Assembly (NCBI GenBank): GCA_001777055.1
Contig: MFCX01000007.1
Span: 1-37,872 of the forward strand
Source of the DNA: Candidatus Daviesbacteria bacterium RIFCSPHIGHO2_02_FULL_39_12
GTDB lineage: Bacteria > Patescibacteriota > Microgenomatia > Daviesbacterales > UBA10151
Length of the DNA stretch: 37,872 nucleotides
Direction: 5' to 3'
Shown: piece after piece, positions 15,594 through 24,459 of the stretch
How positions within the stretch are numbered: position 1 is the stretch's first letter
How the letters are laid out: every line of letters starts with the position of its first letter
Notes under the pieces: generated by a model
The model's input: only the letters and a program-made list of their open reading frames with translations
What the model was told of the DNA's origin: nothing
Database searches by the model: none
Made by a program: the position numbers and the translations under genes

Positions 15594-17180
15594 TTACTCT
15601 GAAAATAGTATTATTCCCTCTGAAGGACGCAGAAGGATCTGATCTTTTTCTTTCCTGTTTTCAACATCAAGCTTTGTGGATAATACAGTGCGCCAACTAC
15701 TTTTTGGCAATTCAACTATTTGTTCTTCTTGCGAAAAATTTGCCAGTATAAGGGTTTTTTCTTCCTTTTCTTTTCTCACGAATCCTAATACGTTTGGATT
15801 TTTGAAGTCTAAAGGAACAAGCTTTCCTTCTTCTAAACTTTTTCTAGTTTTCCTTAATTTAATAACAGATTTATATAAATTCAGAAAAGATTTATTATCC
15901 TTTTCCTCGGAGGCTACATTCCTTTCTTTAAACTCTTTCTCTAAAGGAAGCCAAGGTTCTACATCTGAAAAGCCCCCAAATCTAGATGCATCCCATTGCA
16001 TAGGTGTCCGCTGTGGATCGCGTCCAAAATCAAAACCCTTCATATTAACAGCCATCGGGTCCCTTGCTTTCTCCTCAGGGATCTCAACATCCCGCATTCC
16101 AAGTTCTTCTCCGTAATATATAAACGGCACTCCCCGAAGCGTAAGCTGAAGAAGGGCTGCTGTTCGCGCAGAACCTTCTCCCAATTTTGCAGCTATTCTT
16201 GACTGATCGTGATTGCCTAAAACATAAGTGGGGTAATAATCTTGACCTACTAACTCATCAAATTCATCAATAAACTTCTTTTGTTCTGTAGCATTCCATG
16301 GAAGAGATATAAATGAAAAATTAAAAGGAGCAAAGCTTTGGTGGCCGACTATCTTGTAAAGATTCACTATCTCGTGCAAGAAAGTATAAATCTCACAAAC
16401 CATAAATCTATCATCAAATTCATTTACGACATTATTAAGCTTTTTAAGCATATTAAGGGTTTCCGGTAAAGCAATAGTGTAAATATGCAACAGGCTGTCA
16501 TACTGCATGTGATGTTCGGAATACAAGGGATTACGCGGTTCATCCCGGAAAAAGGGATCCTTAAAAAGGTAGTATGCTACGTCTACCCTGAATCCATCCA
16601 CCCCTTTTTTCATCCAATGCCGCATCACATTTAATATCTCCTCAACTACCTGCGGATTTCTCCAGTTTAGATCGGGCTGGCTTACATCAAAAGTATGCAA
16701 GTAATATTCATGAGTTTTCTTATCCAGTTCCCAGGCAGATCCGCCAAATTGAGACAGCCAATTATTGGGAACAACTCCATTCTTCTTGGGAGGTTTCCAG
16801 ATATACCAGTCCCTTTTGGGATTATCTTCAGAAGATCTGGACTGTCTAAACCAAGGATGCTCGAAAGATGTGTGATTAGGGACAAAATCCATAAGCACTT
16901 TTATATCCTTGCCGTGTGCCTTTTTTATTAAACTATCAAAATCAGAAAGGTTTCCAAATATTGGATCAATATCATAATAATTTGAAATATCGTAGCCGAA
17001 ATCATGCATTGGTGATTGGTAAATAGGAGACAACCATAGCGCATCTACTCCCAAATCCTTTAAATAATCTAATTTTTCTGCTATTCCGTTTAGATCGCCT
17101 ATTCCGTCTCCGTTGCTGTCTTTAAAACTTCGCGGATAGATTTGATAGATAATCCTCTTACCCCATTTATTGTCAACCAT
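15594..17180 (-). CDS. GH13 alpha-glucosidase / oligo-1,6-glucosidase
   Basis: A cytosolic enzyme of 528 residues that should release glucose from short alpha-glucans or isomaltose/trehalose-type disaccharides. GH13 regions are intact: DFVPNH (98-103), GFRVDVA with nucleophile Asp200, MVCEIYT with acid/base Glu263, and LGNHDQ with His324-Asp325. QIYPRSFKDSNGDGIGDLNGI and the order of motifs match the oligo-1,6-glucosidase/trehalose-degrading branch. The C-terminal beta domain (about 450-528) is complete. Dextran glucosidase or sucrose isomerase activity cannot be excluded. It follows the glycosyltransferase gene after 5 bp and is probably co-transcribed with it. There is no signal peptide, so its substrate must be internal, for example a storage or surface glucan precursor. 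Confidence 0.9.
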   Translation of the reverse strand: MVDNKWGKRIIYQIYPRSFKDSNGDGIGDLNGIAEKLDYLKDLGVDALWLSPIYQSPMHDFGYDISNYYDIDPIFGNLSDFDSLIKKAHGKDIKVLMDFVPNHTSFEHPWFRQSRSSEDNPKRDWYIWKPPKKNGVVPNNWLSQFGGSAWELDKKTHEYYLHTFDVSQPDLNWRNPQVVEEILNVMRHWMKKGVDGFRVDVAYYLFKDPFFRDEPRNPLYSEHHMQYDSLLHIYTIALPETLNMLKKLNNVVNEFDDRFMVCEIYTFLHEIVNLYKIVGHQSFAPFNFSFISLPWNATEQKKFIDEFDELVGQDYYPTYVLGNHDQSRIAAKLGEGSARTAALLQLTLRGVPFIYYGEELGMRDVEIPEEKARDPMAVNMKGFDFGRDPQRTPMQWDASRFGGFSDVEPWLPLEKEFKERNVASEEKDNKSFLNLYKSVIKLRKTRKSLEEGKLVPLDFKNPNVLGFVRKEKEEKTLILANFSQEEQIVELPKSSWRTVLSTKLDVENRKEKDQILLRPSEGIILFSE

Positions 17181-17185
17181 ATTAT

Positions 17186-18394
17186 TTAGTGATTAATCAT
17201 GGTGCTCATAAGCAATTTATGAAAGCCTGAAAATTGTTTCTTTGCAGTAAATTTTTCCTCTATTGTTTTATGTCCGTTTTTTATAAACATACTTCTTTCT
17301 CTTTTATCATTTAGGATTTTTTCAATTTTTTGAGCCAAAATAATTGGATCATTAGGCTGAACAAGATATCCGCTATACCCATCGCTAATGATCTCAGGCA
17401 TTCCCCCGGTTTTGGCTCCGATTACCGGAAGACCGCAAGCCATCGCCTCAATAAATATCTGGCCAAGTGTTTCATTTTTTTCCGCAGGAAGAACCAAGAC
17501 ATCGGAACCTCTATACGTATTCGGCATTTGATCCAGCTCAAACATCCTTACAATTGTTTTATCTTCAATATTATTAATCTTAATATAACCAAGAAGCATT
17601 TCGTAAGCGTTGTCAAACTCATCCTTTAAATTAGCGGAGGCCTTTGCCACACCAATCAAAAGACGAATTTTCGGAAAACGCGGAGAAATTCTGGAGAATG
17701 CTTCGATAAGATTTATCATCCCTTTTTCCCTAAGCATATTCTTAGTTCCTGTAATTATTCTTCCGGCAGTGAGCACTATCTTAGTGTCACTCTCAAGTCC
17801 CAGCTCTCTTTTTAGGTTGAATTTAGGATCAATAGCAGGATTGAAATCAAGAATATTTACTCCCAAATAGTCAGTCGAAAGTTTATTGATATCAGTCCCC
17901 TTTTGGAAACAGTCTCCGGCCACGCTTCTGCTAACACAACTTACACGATCCCACATCAATTCATTAGTAAGAGCTATCTGAAGAGGAGTTTCAGGATACA
18001 TATGAAGACGCAATATGAGTGGTATCTTGTAAAGCGCTGCTATCATATTTAGTCTCAAACTGTAAGCTGCAGGCGTACCAAAAAGAATATTTTCTGCACA
18101 GATTACGTCAATATTATGCGCCTTTATAATATCTTCAACCAAATCCGAAAATCCTTGTGCTTTAATGGCTATGTCCGAAGCTGATCGCTTTTTACGGGGG
18201 ATGGAAAGGTTGTTGTCATAGTAAATAGTCATGTTCCCATCTTCAACTCTGTGGCTTTTTTGGGTTGTCGGAAGTATAAGAAAGGTTTTTATATCTTTTT
18301 CAACTTTAAAATAATTTATGAGGTTTATAATGTAGCGTTCAACTCCGCCAATACTCTCAAAGGGTGAATTGGGACTTATAAATAGTACTTTCAT
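17186..18394 (-). CDS. Glycosyltransferase family 4 (GT-B fold)
   Basis: A 402-residue GT-B retaining glycosyltransferase. The N-terminal domain begins MKVLFISPNSPFESIGGVERY, with the Gly-Gly-hydrophobic-Glu donor/acceptor loop of family 4. The C-terminal domain has LTAGRIITGTKNMLREKG and LVLPAEKNETLGQIFIEAMACGLPVIG, carrying the E-x7-E nucleotide-sugar motif, then GGMPEIISDGYSGYLV. There are no membrane helices, so it acts at the inner face of the membrane or in the cytosol. Donor and acceptor are unknown. It is the upstream member of a pair with the GH13 gene (gap 5 bp), so a shared role in making or recycling a glucan is plausible. Confidence 0.9.
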   Translation of the reverse strand: MKVLFISPNSPFESIGGVERYIINLINYFKVEKDIKTFLILPTTQKSHRVEDGNMTIYYDNNLSIPRKKRSASDIAIKAQGFSDLVEDIIKAHNIDVICAENILFGTPAAYSLRLNMIAALYKIPLILRLHMYPETPLQIALTNELMWDRVSCVSRSVAGDCFQKGTDINKLSTDYLGVNILDFNPAIDPKFNLKRELGLESDTKIVLTAGRIITGTKNMLREKGMINLIEAFSRISPRFPKIRLLIGVAKASANLKDEFDNAYEMLLGYIKINNIEDKTIVRMFELDQMPNTYRGSDVLVLPAEKNETLGQIFIEAMACGLPVIGAKTGGMPEIISDGYSGYLVQPNDPIILAQKIEKILNDKRERSMFIKNGHKTIEEKFTAKKQFSGFHKLLMSTMINH

Positions 18395-18547
18395 ATTATT
18401 TGTTTAAAAGTCAAATTGTACCATTAATACCCCGGAATACCTAATTAGGCAGGTTATAAAAGACGCTAGTGTGCATGCTAGCGCTCGTGAAATCGAGCCT
18501 TAATAATCATATTTCTTAGAGTAAGTTGACAAAACTATATCAAAACT

Positions 18548-18633
18548 GTCATTCCGGACCCGCTTCGCCGGAAGCTTCAGCGAGGCGAGCTTGATCCGGA
18601 ATCTATATAGATTCCCGCCTTCGCGGGAATGAC
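18548..18633. repeat. Dispersed palindromic repeat, copy B (GTCATTCC...GGAATGAC)
   Basis: Bounded by GTCATTCC and GGAATGAC. It has strong inner hairpins such as TTCCGGACCCGCTTCGCCGGAA and CCCGCCTTCGCGGG, and a GATCCGGAATCTATA block like copy A. It sits in the 18395-18753 spacer between GT4 and the HEAT-repeat gene. The rest of that spacer contains no recognised element. Confidence 0.8.
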
Positions 18634-18753
18634 AAATGTATGTCAAGAACTCTGAACTGTTACTTCAACACCTATAGTTTGATATTAACCCCCTTTTCTG
18701 GTACAATTTGCACTACAAAATCTATCATAAGCTATTTTTGTTTATTAATATTT

Positions 18754-19446
18754 ATGAATAATGAATTTTTAAGAGCTAATAGAGTTTTTTTTTATTCTCA
18801 AACCGGTGATAAATTCTTTCGTCCGGTGAGAGTAGCAGCAAAAAGACCATCCATTGAGTCTGTCTCTTTTAATATATCAAGTAATGCTACAACTGAACAA
18901 TTAGATGAAGCGTTCAAATTGAGATTATCCAGATTTATTTACGACCTTTCCGATCCAGATGCAGAAACAAGACTAGAAGCAACGAATGCCCTTGTGGCTA
19001 TTGGTGAGCAAGCGGTTGTTCCTTTGATTAGTTGCTTCGATCTTACACCTAGACCAGGCCTATCTCAATTTCCGGAAGAAGTTGGAGATGAATATGCACA
19101 AGCAATTTTAGAATTTGGGGAGCCTGCAACTTCACATTTGTTAAAAGCTTTAGCAGATGGAAGATTCATAATAAAATTCCGAAGTGCAAATACTTTAGGC
19201 AGGACGATAAGTGATCCAAATCTAATGATACCAGGATTAATTGGAGTACTAGATGATAGCCCGCCACATACTAGCTATGCTACTGAAGCACACGATTTAA
19301 TAAGAGAGTCTGAAAGGGCAATTACCCGAATTTGGAGAATATCAGAAATTGATCTCGAGAACCAAAGAAAACTCCTAGCGCTTTCTCACCACCCAAATCC
19401 ATTTATTAGAGAGGTACCTAGCAAGCTATTAGAAATGAGTCGTTAA
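18754..19446 (+). CDS. HEAT-repeat protein
   Basis: About 230 residues from ATG 18754. An upstream GTG extension lacks good protein character. The N-terminal 45 residues are basic and unrecognised. From about residue 50, helical pairs of HEAT/PBS-lyase type appear: DLSDPDAETRLEATNALVAI, EQAVVPLISCF, GDEYAQAILEFGEPATSHLLKAL and FRSANTLGRTISDPNLMIPG. Such arrays bind proteins, and a catalytic site is not expected. It is followed after 3 bp by an orphan gene and the two form one unit. Codon use (many AGA, ATA and TTA) is closer to the giant peptidase-kinase gene than to neighbours, so acquisition is possible. Confidence 0.75.
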   Translation: MNNEFLRANRVFFYSQTGDKFFRPVRVAAKRPSIESVSFNISSNATTEQLDEAFKLRLSRFIYDLSDPDAETRLEATNALVAIGEQAVVPLISCFDLTPRPGLSQFPEEVGDEYAQAILEFGEPATSHLLKALADGRFIIKFRSANTLGRTISDPNLMIPGLIGVLDDSPPHTSYATEAHDLIRESERAITRIWRISEIDLENQRKLLALSHHPNPFIREVPSKLLEMSR

Positions 19447-19449
19447 ACT

Positions 19450-20103
19450 ATGTCAGACCAAGAATTAGAAGCATCTAAACAATTAGTAAACTCTGATGGA
19501 CTTAAGAGAGTAGGAGTTGATGAAGCTCGGAAGATTTTAGAAGCAATTTTATCTGTTGATCCTGAAACAGTAAGATCTTTAGATGATTTTTCTAAATTTG
19601 TTGGATTACCAGATGCTACTACAGCTATAACTGTTTATCTTCTACTTCAAATGCAAATATCTGAATGTGATATTAGTCCTTTTAATTATATAAATTGGAA
19701 AGAAAATAATACTGATAACCATTACCTTGCGGTGACATTTTCGCATGCCTATTATGCTTTAGTCGGTTTACACCCAACTTACGAACAGAAATTGTCAGCT
19801 ATATCTCATTACAGCCCAGCAGAAGTCTACCTTCATTCAAAAATGGCTAATGGAAATACATTCAGCGCTGTATTAAGACTTGAACAATTCAGTGAAATTA
19901 TGCCGCCAGTATTCTATGCAAGTTTTTACGAATCAGGAGATATTTCAAGATCGGTGAATATTAAATTTGGAGATAGCTCCCAAAAATCTGAAGATTATCA
20001 AACTGGTGCAAGAGGAGTTCAAAGATTTGCAGGAACTTTACTTAAGTGGAATAGATCAACCTCAAAAATACTAGCGCCATCAACTCCTAATCTACTTCCA
20101 TAG
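19450..20103 (+). CDS. Orphan protein paired with the HEAT-repeat protein
   Basis: A 217-residue soluble protein that I do not recognise. The first half is helical and acidic (VDEARKILEAILSVDPETVRSLDDF). The middle contains YLAVTFSHAYYALVGLHPTYEQK with aromatic clusters. The second half looks beta-rich (GNTFSAVLRLEQFSEIMPPVFYASFYESG). There is no signal peptide, membrane helix or known motif. It begins 3 bp after the HEAT-repeat gene, so a physical partnership is likely but unproven. The short spacer to Obg (80 bp) carries only a degraded CTTGCGGGAAT remnant of the dispersed repeat. Confidence 0.6.
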   Translation: MSDQELEASKQLVNSDGLKRVGVDEARKILEAILSVDPETVRSLDDFSKFVGLPDATTAITVYLLLQMQISECDISPFNYINWKENNTDNHYLAVTFSHAYYALVGLHPTYEQKLSAISHYSPAEVYLHSKMANGNTFSAVLRLEQFSEIMPPVFYASFYESGDISRSVNIKFGDSSQKSEDYQTGARGVQRFAGTLLKWNRSTSKILAPSTPNLLP

Positions 20104-20183
20104 TCTGGAATTATATAAACAACTCATGTTACACATTCTTCCTTGCGGGAATATTACCTGAAAATACAAACCTTGACTGGATT

Positions 20184-21107
20184 TTAATTATCTGAGAGGA
20201 TTTTAGTAAGAGCTTGTATGCTGTCAAAATCATAAATTGATACCGGAATAACTTCTTTGCGGCCTATTTTTTTCAGTTTAATTTCCCCAAGATCTGATTT
20301 TGTCAGTAAAATAATCTCCCTTTTATTTAAAAGCTCAGGATTAAATTTTTTAAGCTCTGTTCTAACAATTTCATAATCCCTCACAGGATTATCAGACTCA
20401 GCAGATATACAGTGAAGCAAAAGTCTTACCTTTTCTATATGTTTTAAGAATTTATGCCCTAAGCCTTTGCCTTCTGAGGCGCCCTCTATTAAACCCGGTA
20501 TATCTGCCAATACCCTACCATTTAATACTCCTAAGTTTGGCTCCAAGGTAGTAAAAGGGTAATCACCAATTTTAGCATTAGCATTAGTTATTTCATTTAA
20601 AAGAGAGCTTTTGCCTGCATTAGGAAGTCCAATCAAACCAATATCTGCAATTAATTTAAGTTTTAGCAGTAAATGCTTTTCCTGACCATCAAGCCCCTTT
20701 TGAGCATATTTTGGGGTAGTATTACTTGGGGATCGAAAAGAAGCATTACCCCTTCCTCCTAATCCTCCTTTTGCCAGAAGAAATTCTTGTCCTTCCTTTA
20801 TTAATTCATTCTCTGAACCTTCTTCACTTGTTAAAAAAGTCCCAACAGGCATGGTCAAAATTAAATCCTTTCCGTTTGCTCCTGAACGCATTTCTACTCC
20901 TCCATCCTGCCCGTCTTCTGCCTGACAAATTTTTTTGGAAAGAAACTGTTTTAAGGCATATATATCAGTTACGGCTTTGGCATAAATATCCCCGCCTCTG
21001 CCTCCATCTCCACCATTAGGCCCACCGCCCTTTTTACTCCGAAAGGAAACGCGTCCCGGTCCGCCATGTCCTGCTTTTACAATAATTTCTGCTTCATCTA
21101 CTAACAT
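20184..21107 (-). CDS. obg: GTPase Obg/CgtA (short form)
   Basis: A ribosome-associated GTPase for late 50S maturation. The N-terminal glycine-rich Obg fold is clear (VKAGHGGPGRVSFRSKKGGGPNGGDGGRGG; VGTFLTSEEG; KGGLGGRGNASFRSP). The G domain has G1 GLPNAGKSS, G2 around DYPFTT, G3 DIPGLIEGA and G4 TKSD. The protein ends soon after the G domain at 307 residues and lacks the OCT domain of Bacillus-type Obg. It faces the remains of a surface-protein gene, whose stop lies 9 bp upstream of the obg ATG on the same strand. Confidence 0.95.
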   Translation of the reverse strand: MLVDEAEIIVKAGHGGPGRVSFRSKKGGGPNGGDGGRGGDIYAKAVTDIYALKQFLSKKICQAEDGQDGGVEMRSGANGKDLILTMPVGTFLTSEEGSENELIKEGQEFLLAKGGLGGRGNASFRSPSNTTPKYAQKGLDGQEKHLLLKLKLIADIGLIGLPNAGKSSLLNEITNANAKIGDYPFTTLEPNLGVLNGRVLADIPGLIEGASEGKGLGHKFLKHIEKVRLLLHCISAESDNPVRDYEIVRTELKKFNPELLNKREIILLTKSDLGEIKLKKIGRKEVIPVSIYDFDSIQALTKILSDN

Positions 21108-21115
21108 AAGGTGTA

Positions 21116-21457
21116 TTATAATGCTAAAGGATTGTTAGAAGAACTGTTATCTGAACCGGAGCCGGAGTTTGAGGAAGAATTGCTACTGCTGGTTGATGCG
21201 GGAGTAGGAGATGGTGAAGTATTGGTTTCCGGGCTGGCTGAAGGAGTAGGAGTTGAGGTGGGCGTGGGAGAAGGGGAAGGCGTACCGTAGTATATGTCTA
21301 TATGACTTATATCTTTACAAGTATTTCCGTCGGGTCCGGTTTTTTCTACTGTAACCGATTCCGTGCCGATACCTGAAACAGTATAGCAACCATCTGATCC
21401 GTCGCCGGTGAATTCATAGTGGGTGGTCGAGGATTTTACGCAAACTTCATAACATGT
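21116..21457 (-). pseudogene. C-terminal remnant of a Ser/Thr/Pro-rich surface protein
   Basis: An open frame of about 113 codons with no usable start. A stop codon precedes it directly at its N-terminal side. It begins within CYEVCVKSSTTHYEF and has a small Cys-containing domain (GDGSDGCYTVSGIGTESVTV). It ends with a low-complexity tail of Pro, Ser, Thr and Asn, the kind of stalk found on exported surface proteins. It lies next to a broken sortase and a broken ECF sigma factor, so it is probably the left-over tail of their former target. A very short expressed form is unlikely. Confidence 0.65.
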
Positions 21458-21521
21458 AAGTTATTATCTTCTAGAAAAATAAGAATAGTTTGTGAAAATT
21501 GTAAGAATTGTTTAAGAGTCC

Positions 21522-22091
21522 TTATGTTAGTTCACCAATAACCAGTAATCTTTTTAAACTTGTCCCCGCAGGCCAACAGGTCATTAAGGTAACGGTTTTT
21601 TTATCAGTTTTTTTATCCAAGTACCCTATATCTTCCGGACTGATTATTTTTGTTTCTGTCACTCTATACTTAAATCTTCCATTACTATAAGTTAAGTAAT
21701 CCTCGTCCCCTTTATCTAACTTATTCAAAAGATAAAATATTGCATTATATTAGGTTACCAGACTTTGGCCTGAGGTAGAGTGCGCAAAAATAAAAACATT
21801 TCCCTAATTTCCCGGATAAGCAGAACCCTTTGCATGAGCGGCCCCTTTAGATAAGGCTTGCTTGTATTCTGCTGTATTATATGGATCAATTTCCGGATAT
21901 ACCTTAGCATCTATACCTACCTTGGGGACAGAGATAGTAAAATCTTTAGCGCCGGCATTCTCTGCTTGAGTTTTAGGCGTGGTTAATCCTAAGCGGTATT
22001 CCGCCTCAAGTATTAAGACATCCTTAAAAGTGAAAGTCAGATAAAATAAGGCGCTGGCAACTAACATACCTCCTATGATTACCCTTTTCAT
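21522..22091 (-). pseudogene. Broken sortase
   Basis: One frame reads through a whole sortase but holds two internal stops: TAG after AYPGN (near 21804) and TAA after GQSLVT (near 21752). The N-terminal anchor is MKRVIIGGMLVASALFYLTF. FTISVPKVGIDAKV begins the catalytic domain, FIFAHSTSG carries the His, TLMTCWPAG the Cys, and SLKRLLVIGEL the Arg. Apart from the stops the sequence is well preserved, so inactivation is recent or the assembly has errors. It diverges from the decayed sigma-factor gene. Confidence 0.85.
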
Positions 22092-22198
22092 ACCTGTTAA
22101 AACGGAAAAACTGAGGCAACGTAACACCTTCTTACCAATTCCCTACCGATTTGTTGCTTAAGACTTTCTTTTTACAGTTAGAATTAATATGTCATGTC

Positions 22199-22619
22199 AT
22201 GAGAGACTTAAATTCTTGGGTTTTACAGGCTAAAGCTGGAGATGTGAAGTCTTTCGGACAAATTTATCTCAATTTCAATACCAGGGAGTTCCTTTTGAAG
22301 CCTGGCTTTTCCGTATTGCCAGAAATAACTTAATTGATTACTACCGTTCATACAGAGTTAATATTCCCCTTGAAGAAGCAGGACAATTAGAAGACGCACA
22401 AAGTACTCCGGAGGAAATCACCGATGATAATTTTACAAAAGAGGCAGTTTTATCATCAATCCGAAAGTTACCGGATAGTTACCGGGAAATAATTATTTTA
22501 AAATATATTGAAGATCGGGATAATAAAGAAATCAGTCTAATGTTAAATAAACCGGAAGACCGTATACGTATTTTACAAAGCCGAGCGCTTAAAGCATTAA
22601 GAAAGGTAGTCCGCTTATG
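22199..22619 (+). pseudogene. Broken ECF sigma factor
   Basis: The start MRDLNSWVLQAKAGDVKSFGQIY is a normal sigma region 2 opening. About 40 residues that should follow are missing, and the frame shifts. The remainder, FQYQGVPFEAWLFRIARNNL then IDYYRS and RKLPDSYREIIILKYIEDR, matches the end of region 2 and region 4 with a helix-turn-helix, ending in ALKALRKVVRL. A deletion plus frameshift near 22262-22275 explains this. The gene overlaps the start of the membrane-protein gene by 3 bp (ATGA), so that gene was its operon partner. Confidence 0.85.
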
Positions 22620-23078
22620 AATAATAGGAATTTAGAGTACATAAAAAAAATCGGCCCTAAATCTTACTATGTATTGCATTTCCAGGACGCCTTCTATAGA
22701 ATAAATTTAAGTTATATGGAATATTTATCACTAATACCTGCTACGGCTTTAGGTTATCTAACCTTCCGGGCAACAACTCATCCTACTTCTAGAATTAGAA
22801 GAAAATTGCCTAATATCAAAGTAAGAAGGTTACAAATTTTTCCGGTGATCCGAATATATATTTTCGGCCGGGTTTTCCATCTTCATCATTGGTTTAATTT
22901 CAGCCTGCTTTTAATTCTATCTGCTTTTATCAGTTTTGGCATTTTGGATTATATGTTTACCAAAGGCTTACTTCTAGGAGGAATAATTCAGGGATTAACT
23001 CTTCCTAAAGAACACAGAAAATTAATTTACAGAGATTTTTCCGTAGAAAGATTAACTACTACCGGTCACACAAGGTAA
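22617..23078 (+). CDS. Small membrane protein with HLHHW motif
   Basis: A 153-residue basic protein. Two or three hydrophobic segments are visible (SLIPATALGYLTF; WFNFSLLLILSAFISFGIL; possibly GLLLGGIIQGL). HLHHWF stands just before the main helix, and such a histidine cluster could bind metal. An anti-sigma role would fit its position directly behind the broken sigma gene (ATGA overlap), but no known anti-sigma domain is seen. With the sigma factor decayed, its present role is unclear. Guanylate kinase follows after 6 bp. Confidence 0.65.
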   Translation: MNNRNLEYIKKIGPKSYYVLHFQDAFYRINLSYMEYLSLIPATALGYLTFRATTHPTSRIRRKLPNIKVRRLQIFPVIRIYIFGRVFHLHHWFNFSLLLILSAFISFGILDYMFTKGLLLGGIIQGLTLPKEHRKLIYRDFSVERLTTTGHTR

Positions 23079-23084
23079 ACACAA

Positions 23085-23660
23085 GTGGAAAACAGCGGAC
23101 TTTTACTTATCCTAACCGGCAAAACCGCCTCAGGCAAAGATACCATCATGCAAATGCTTTTATCCAAATATCCTAATTTGCAAAGAGTTACCACCAGTAC
23201 CTCAAGACCTAAAAGAGATAACGAAAAAGACGGTTTGGATTATTATTTTTTAACCGGAGAGGAATTCAATAAAAAAATAGGTAAAGGCGATTTTATTGAA
23301 CATGTAGAATATGGAGGTCATTTATATGGTACTGAGAAAACAGAGATAGCCAAAGTTTTCAATACGAACTTAATTTGGAGAATAGATCCATCCCGGGCTA
23401 GTCAGATCAGGCAATTTATTAAATCAGCTAATGTTTTGGTTATTTATTTAACTGTTTCTGATCAGGTGATATTGGAAAGGCTGCAAAAGCGCGGCTTGAG
23501 TCAAGCAGAAATACAAACAAGAATGCAGCAGGATAAAATTTTCTGGAATCAATTTAAGGATAGCTATGACTTTGTAGTAGAAAATGTTCCGGGCAAGTTA
23601 AATCAGACATTTAACAAAATAGCGCAAATCATCGAAAGTCACCGCTCCAAACAGCCGTAG
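23085..23660 (+). CDS. gmk: Guanylate kinase
   Basis: A 191-residue nucleotide kinase that converts GMP to GDP. The P-loop is LTGKTASGKDT, differing slightly from the usual GPSGAGKST. The GMP-binding region TTSTSRPKRDNEKDGLDYYFL is typical, as is the FIEHVEYGGHLYGT loop. The LID (RLQKRGLSQAEIQTRM) and the following basic helix are present. The start codon is GTG, 6 bp after the membrane-protein stop. Because the P-loop is modified, activity on a related nucleotide is a small possibility. The 140 bp behind it hold a short Ala/Pro-rich frame (SKAPAVTAPDAKAKPVAP) with no start. Confidence 0.88.
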   Translation: MENSGLLLILTGKTASGKDTIMQMLLSKYPNLQRVTTSTSRPKRDNEKDGLDYYFLTGEEFNKKIGKGDFIEHVEYGGHLYGTEKTEIAKVFNTNLIWRIDPSRASQIRQFIKSANVLVIYLTVSDQVILERLQKRGLSQAEIQTRMQQDKIFWNQFKDSYDFVVENVPGKLNQTFNKIAQIIESHRSKQP

Positions 23661-23799
23661 TTTTTTACAGCAAAGCTCCTGCAGTCACTGCTCCTGATGC
23701 CAAAGCTAAACCTGTAGCTCCTACAGCCACTTTCTCTTAAAATTAAGTATGAATTGTGTAAACTAACGAAAAATAATGCCATATCTCAAATGTGTTTAT

Positions 23800-24396
23800 C
23801 TATAGTTGACGGGCGTATTCCTCAGGGGTAAGCCATATAGGTTCCGGCACAACTTTATAGGTTGGATTTTTAACTAAGACAATCTGGCTATCTTCTTCTA
23901 TTACATAATAAGCAAATCCCCTCATTTTTTTAACAGCCTCGTAATCGGCATGCCCGGGCAAACTAACAGGGTCAGCCTCCTCAAAACTAACCGTGCTGTC
24001 ATCACTGGTAACCAGCCAGACTTTACCGATATTTGCTACTAAATGTCCGGTTTCCGAAGGAATAAAAACACTATCATCTGTTTTAACTTTAATGGCTTTA
24101 AATGATTCAATTTCATCATCTGTCGGGTTTCCGGCTTCGTCTTTTTTTCTGGTTTGAAGTAAGGCAATACCTTCTCCTTGGATTATCCGGTATGTTTCAT
24201 TAAGTTTACCTACATGATAATGGCCATAAGTTTTAATATATTCTCCCCCTACCATACCTGTTTCCCAAACAGTGATATTTTGTTTCTCTTTTCCTCCCCG
24301 GATCATATAGTAATGAAACTCGGGTCCCTCTGCCTCCGGATGCATCAAAACTTCCTGCATCTTCACATGTTTCCTGGCAGCAAAAGGCTTTAGCAT
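23800..24396 (-). CDS. Cupin-type glucose-6-phosphate isomerase
   Basis: About 198 residues from MLKPFAARKHVKMQEVL; an upstream ATG (24453) gives an improbable extension. It interconverts glucose 6-phosphate and fructose 6-phosphate with a metal-dependent cupin fold, unrelated to the usual Pgi and typical of archaea and some bacteria. The metal site TYGHYHVGKLNETYRIIQGEG supplies the two His and a Glu, and GHLVANIGKVWLV supplies the last His. It is the first member of the pentose-phosphate cluster by function and sits 6 bp after the transketolase stop on the same strand, so the two are likely co-transcribed. Confidence 0.9.
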   Translation of the reverse strand: MLKPFAARKHVKMQEVLMHPEAEGPEFHYYMIRGGKEKQNITVWETGMVGGEYIKTYGHYHVGKLNETYRIIQGEGIALLQTRKKDEAGNPTDDEIESFKAIKVKTDDSVFIPSETGHLVANIGKVWLVTSDDSTVSFEEADPVSLPGHADYEAVKKMRGFAYYVIEEDSQIVLVKNPTYKVVPEPIWLTPEEYARQL

Positions 24397-24459
24397 AGGA
24401 ATAGTCTTGCATATTAAGATTTCAATGTCAAGACAGACTATAGTAACTCTCACTAGGCA

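Noticed and set aside
20123..20160. Third intergenic copy of the GTCATTCC repeat
   Set aside because: Only a fragment (CTTGCGGGAAT) is left. It lacks both ends.
21522..22091. Stop-codon recoding as an explanation for the broken sortase
   Set aside because: The internal stops are TAG and TAA, and both also end intact genes here. TGA also serves as a stop, for example at rpe, so the Gly code of some Patescibacteria does not apply.
23661..23740. Ala/Pro-rich frame behind guanylate kinase
   Set aside because: It has no start codon and is very short. It could be a former C-terminal tail but cannot be supported.
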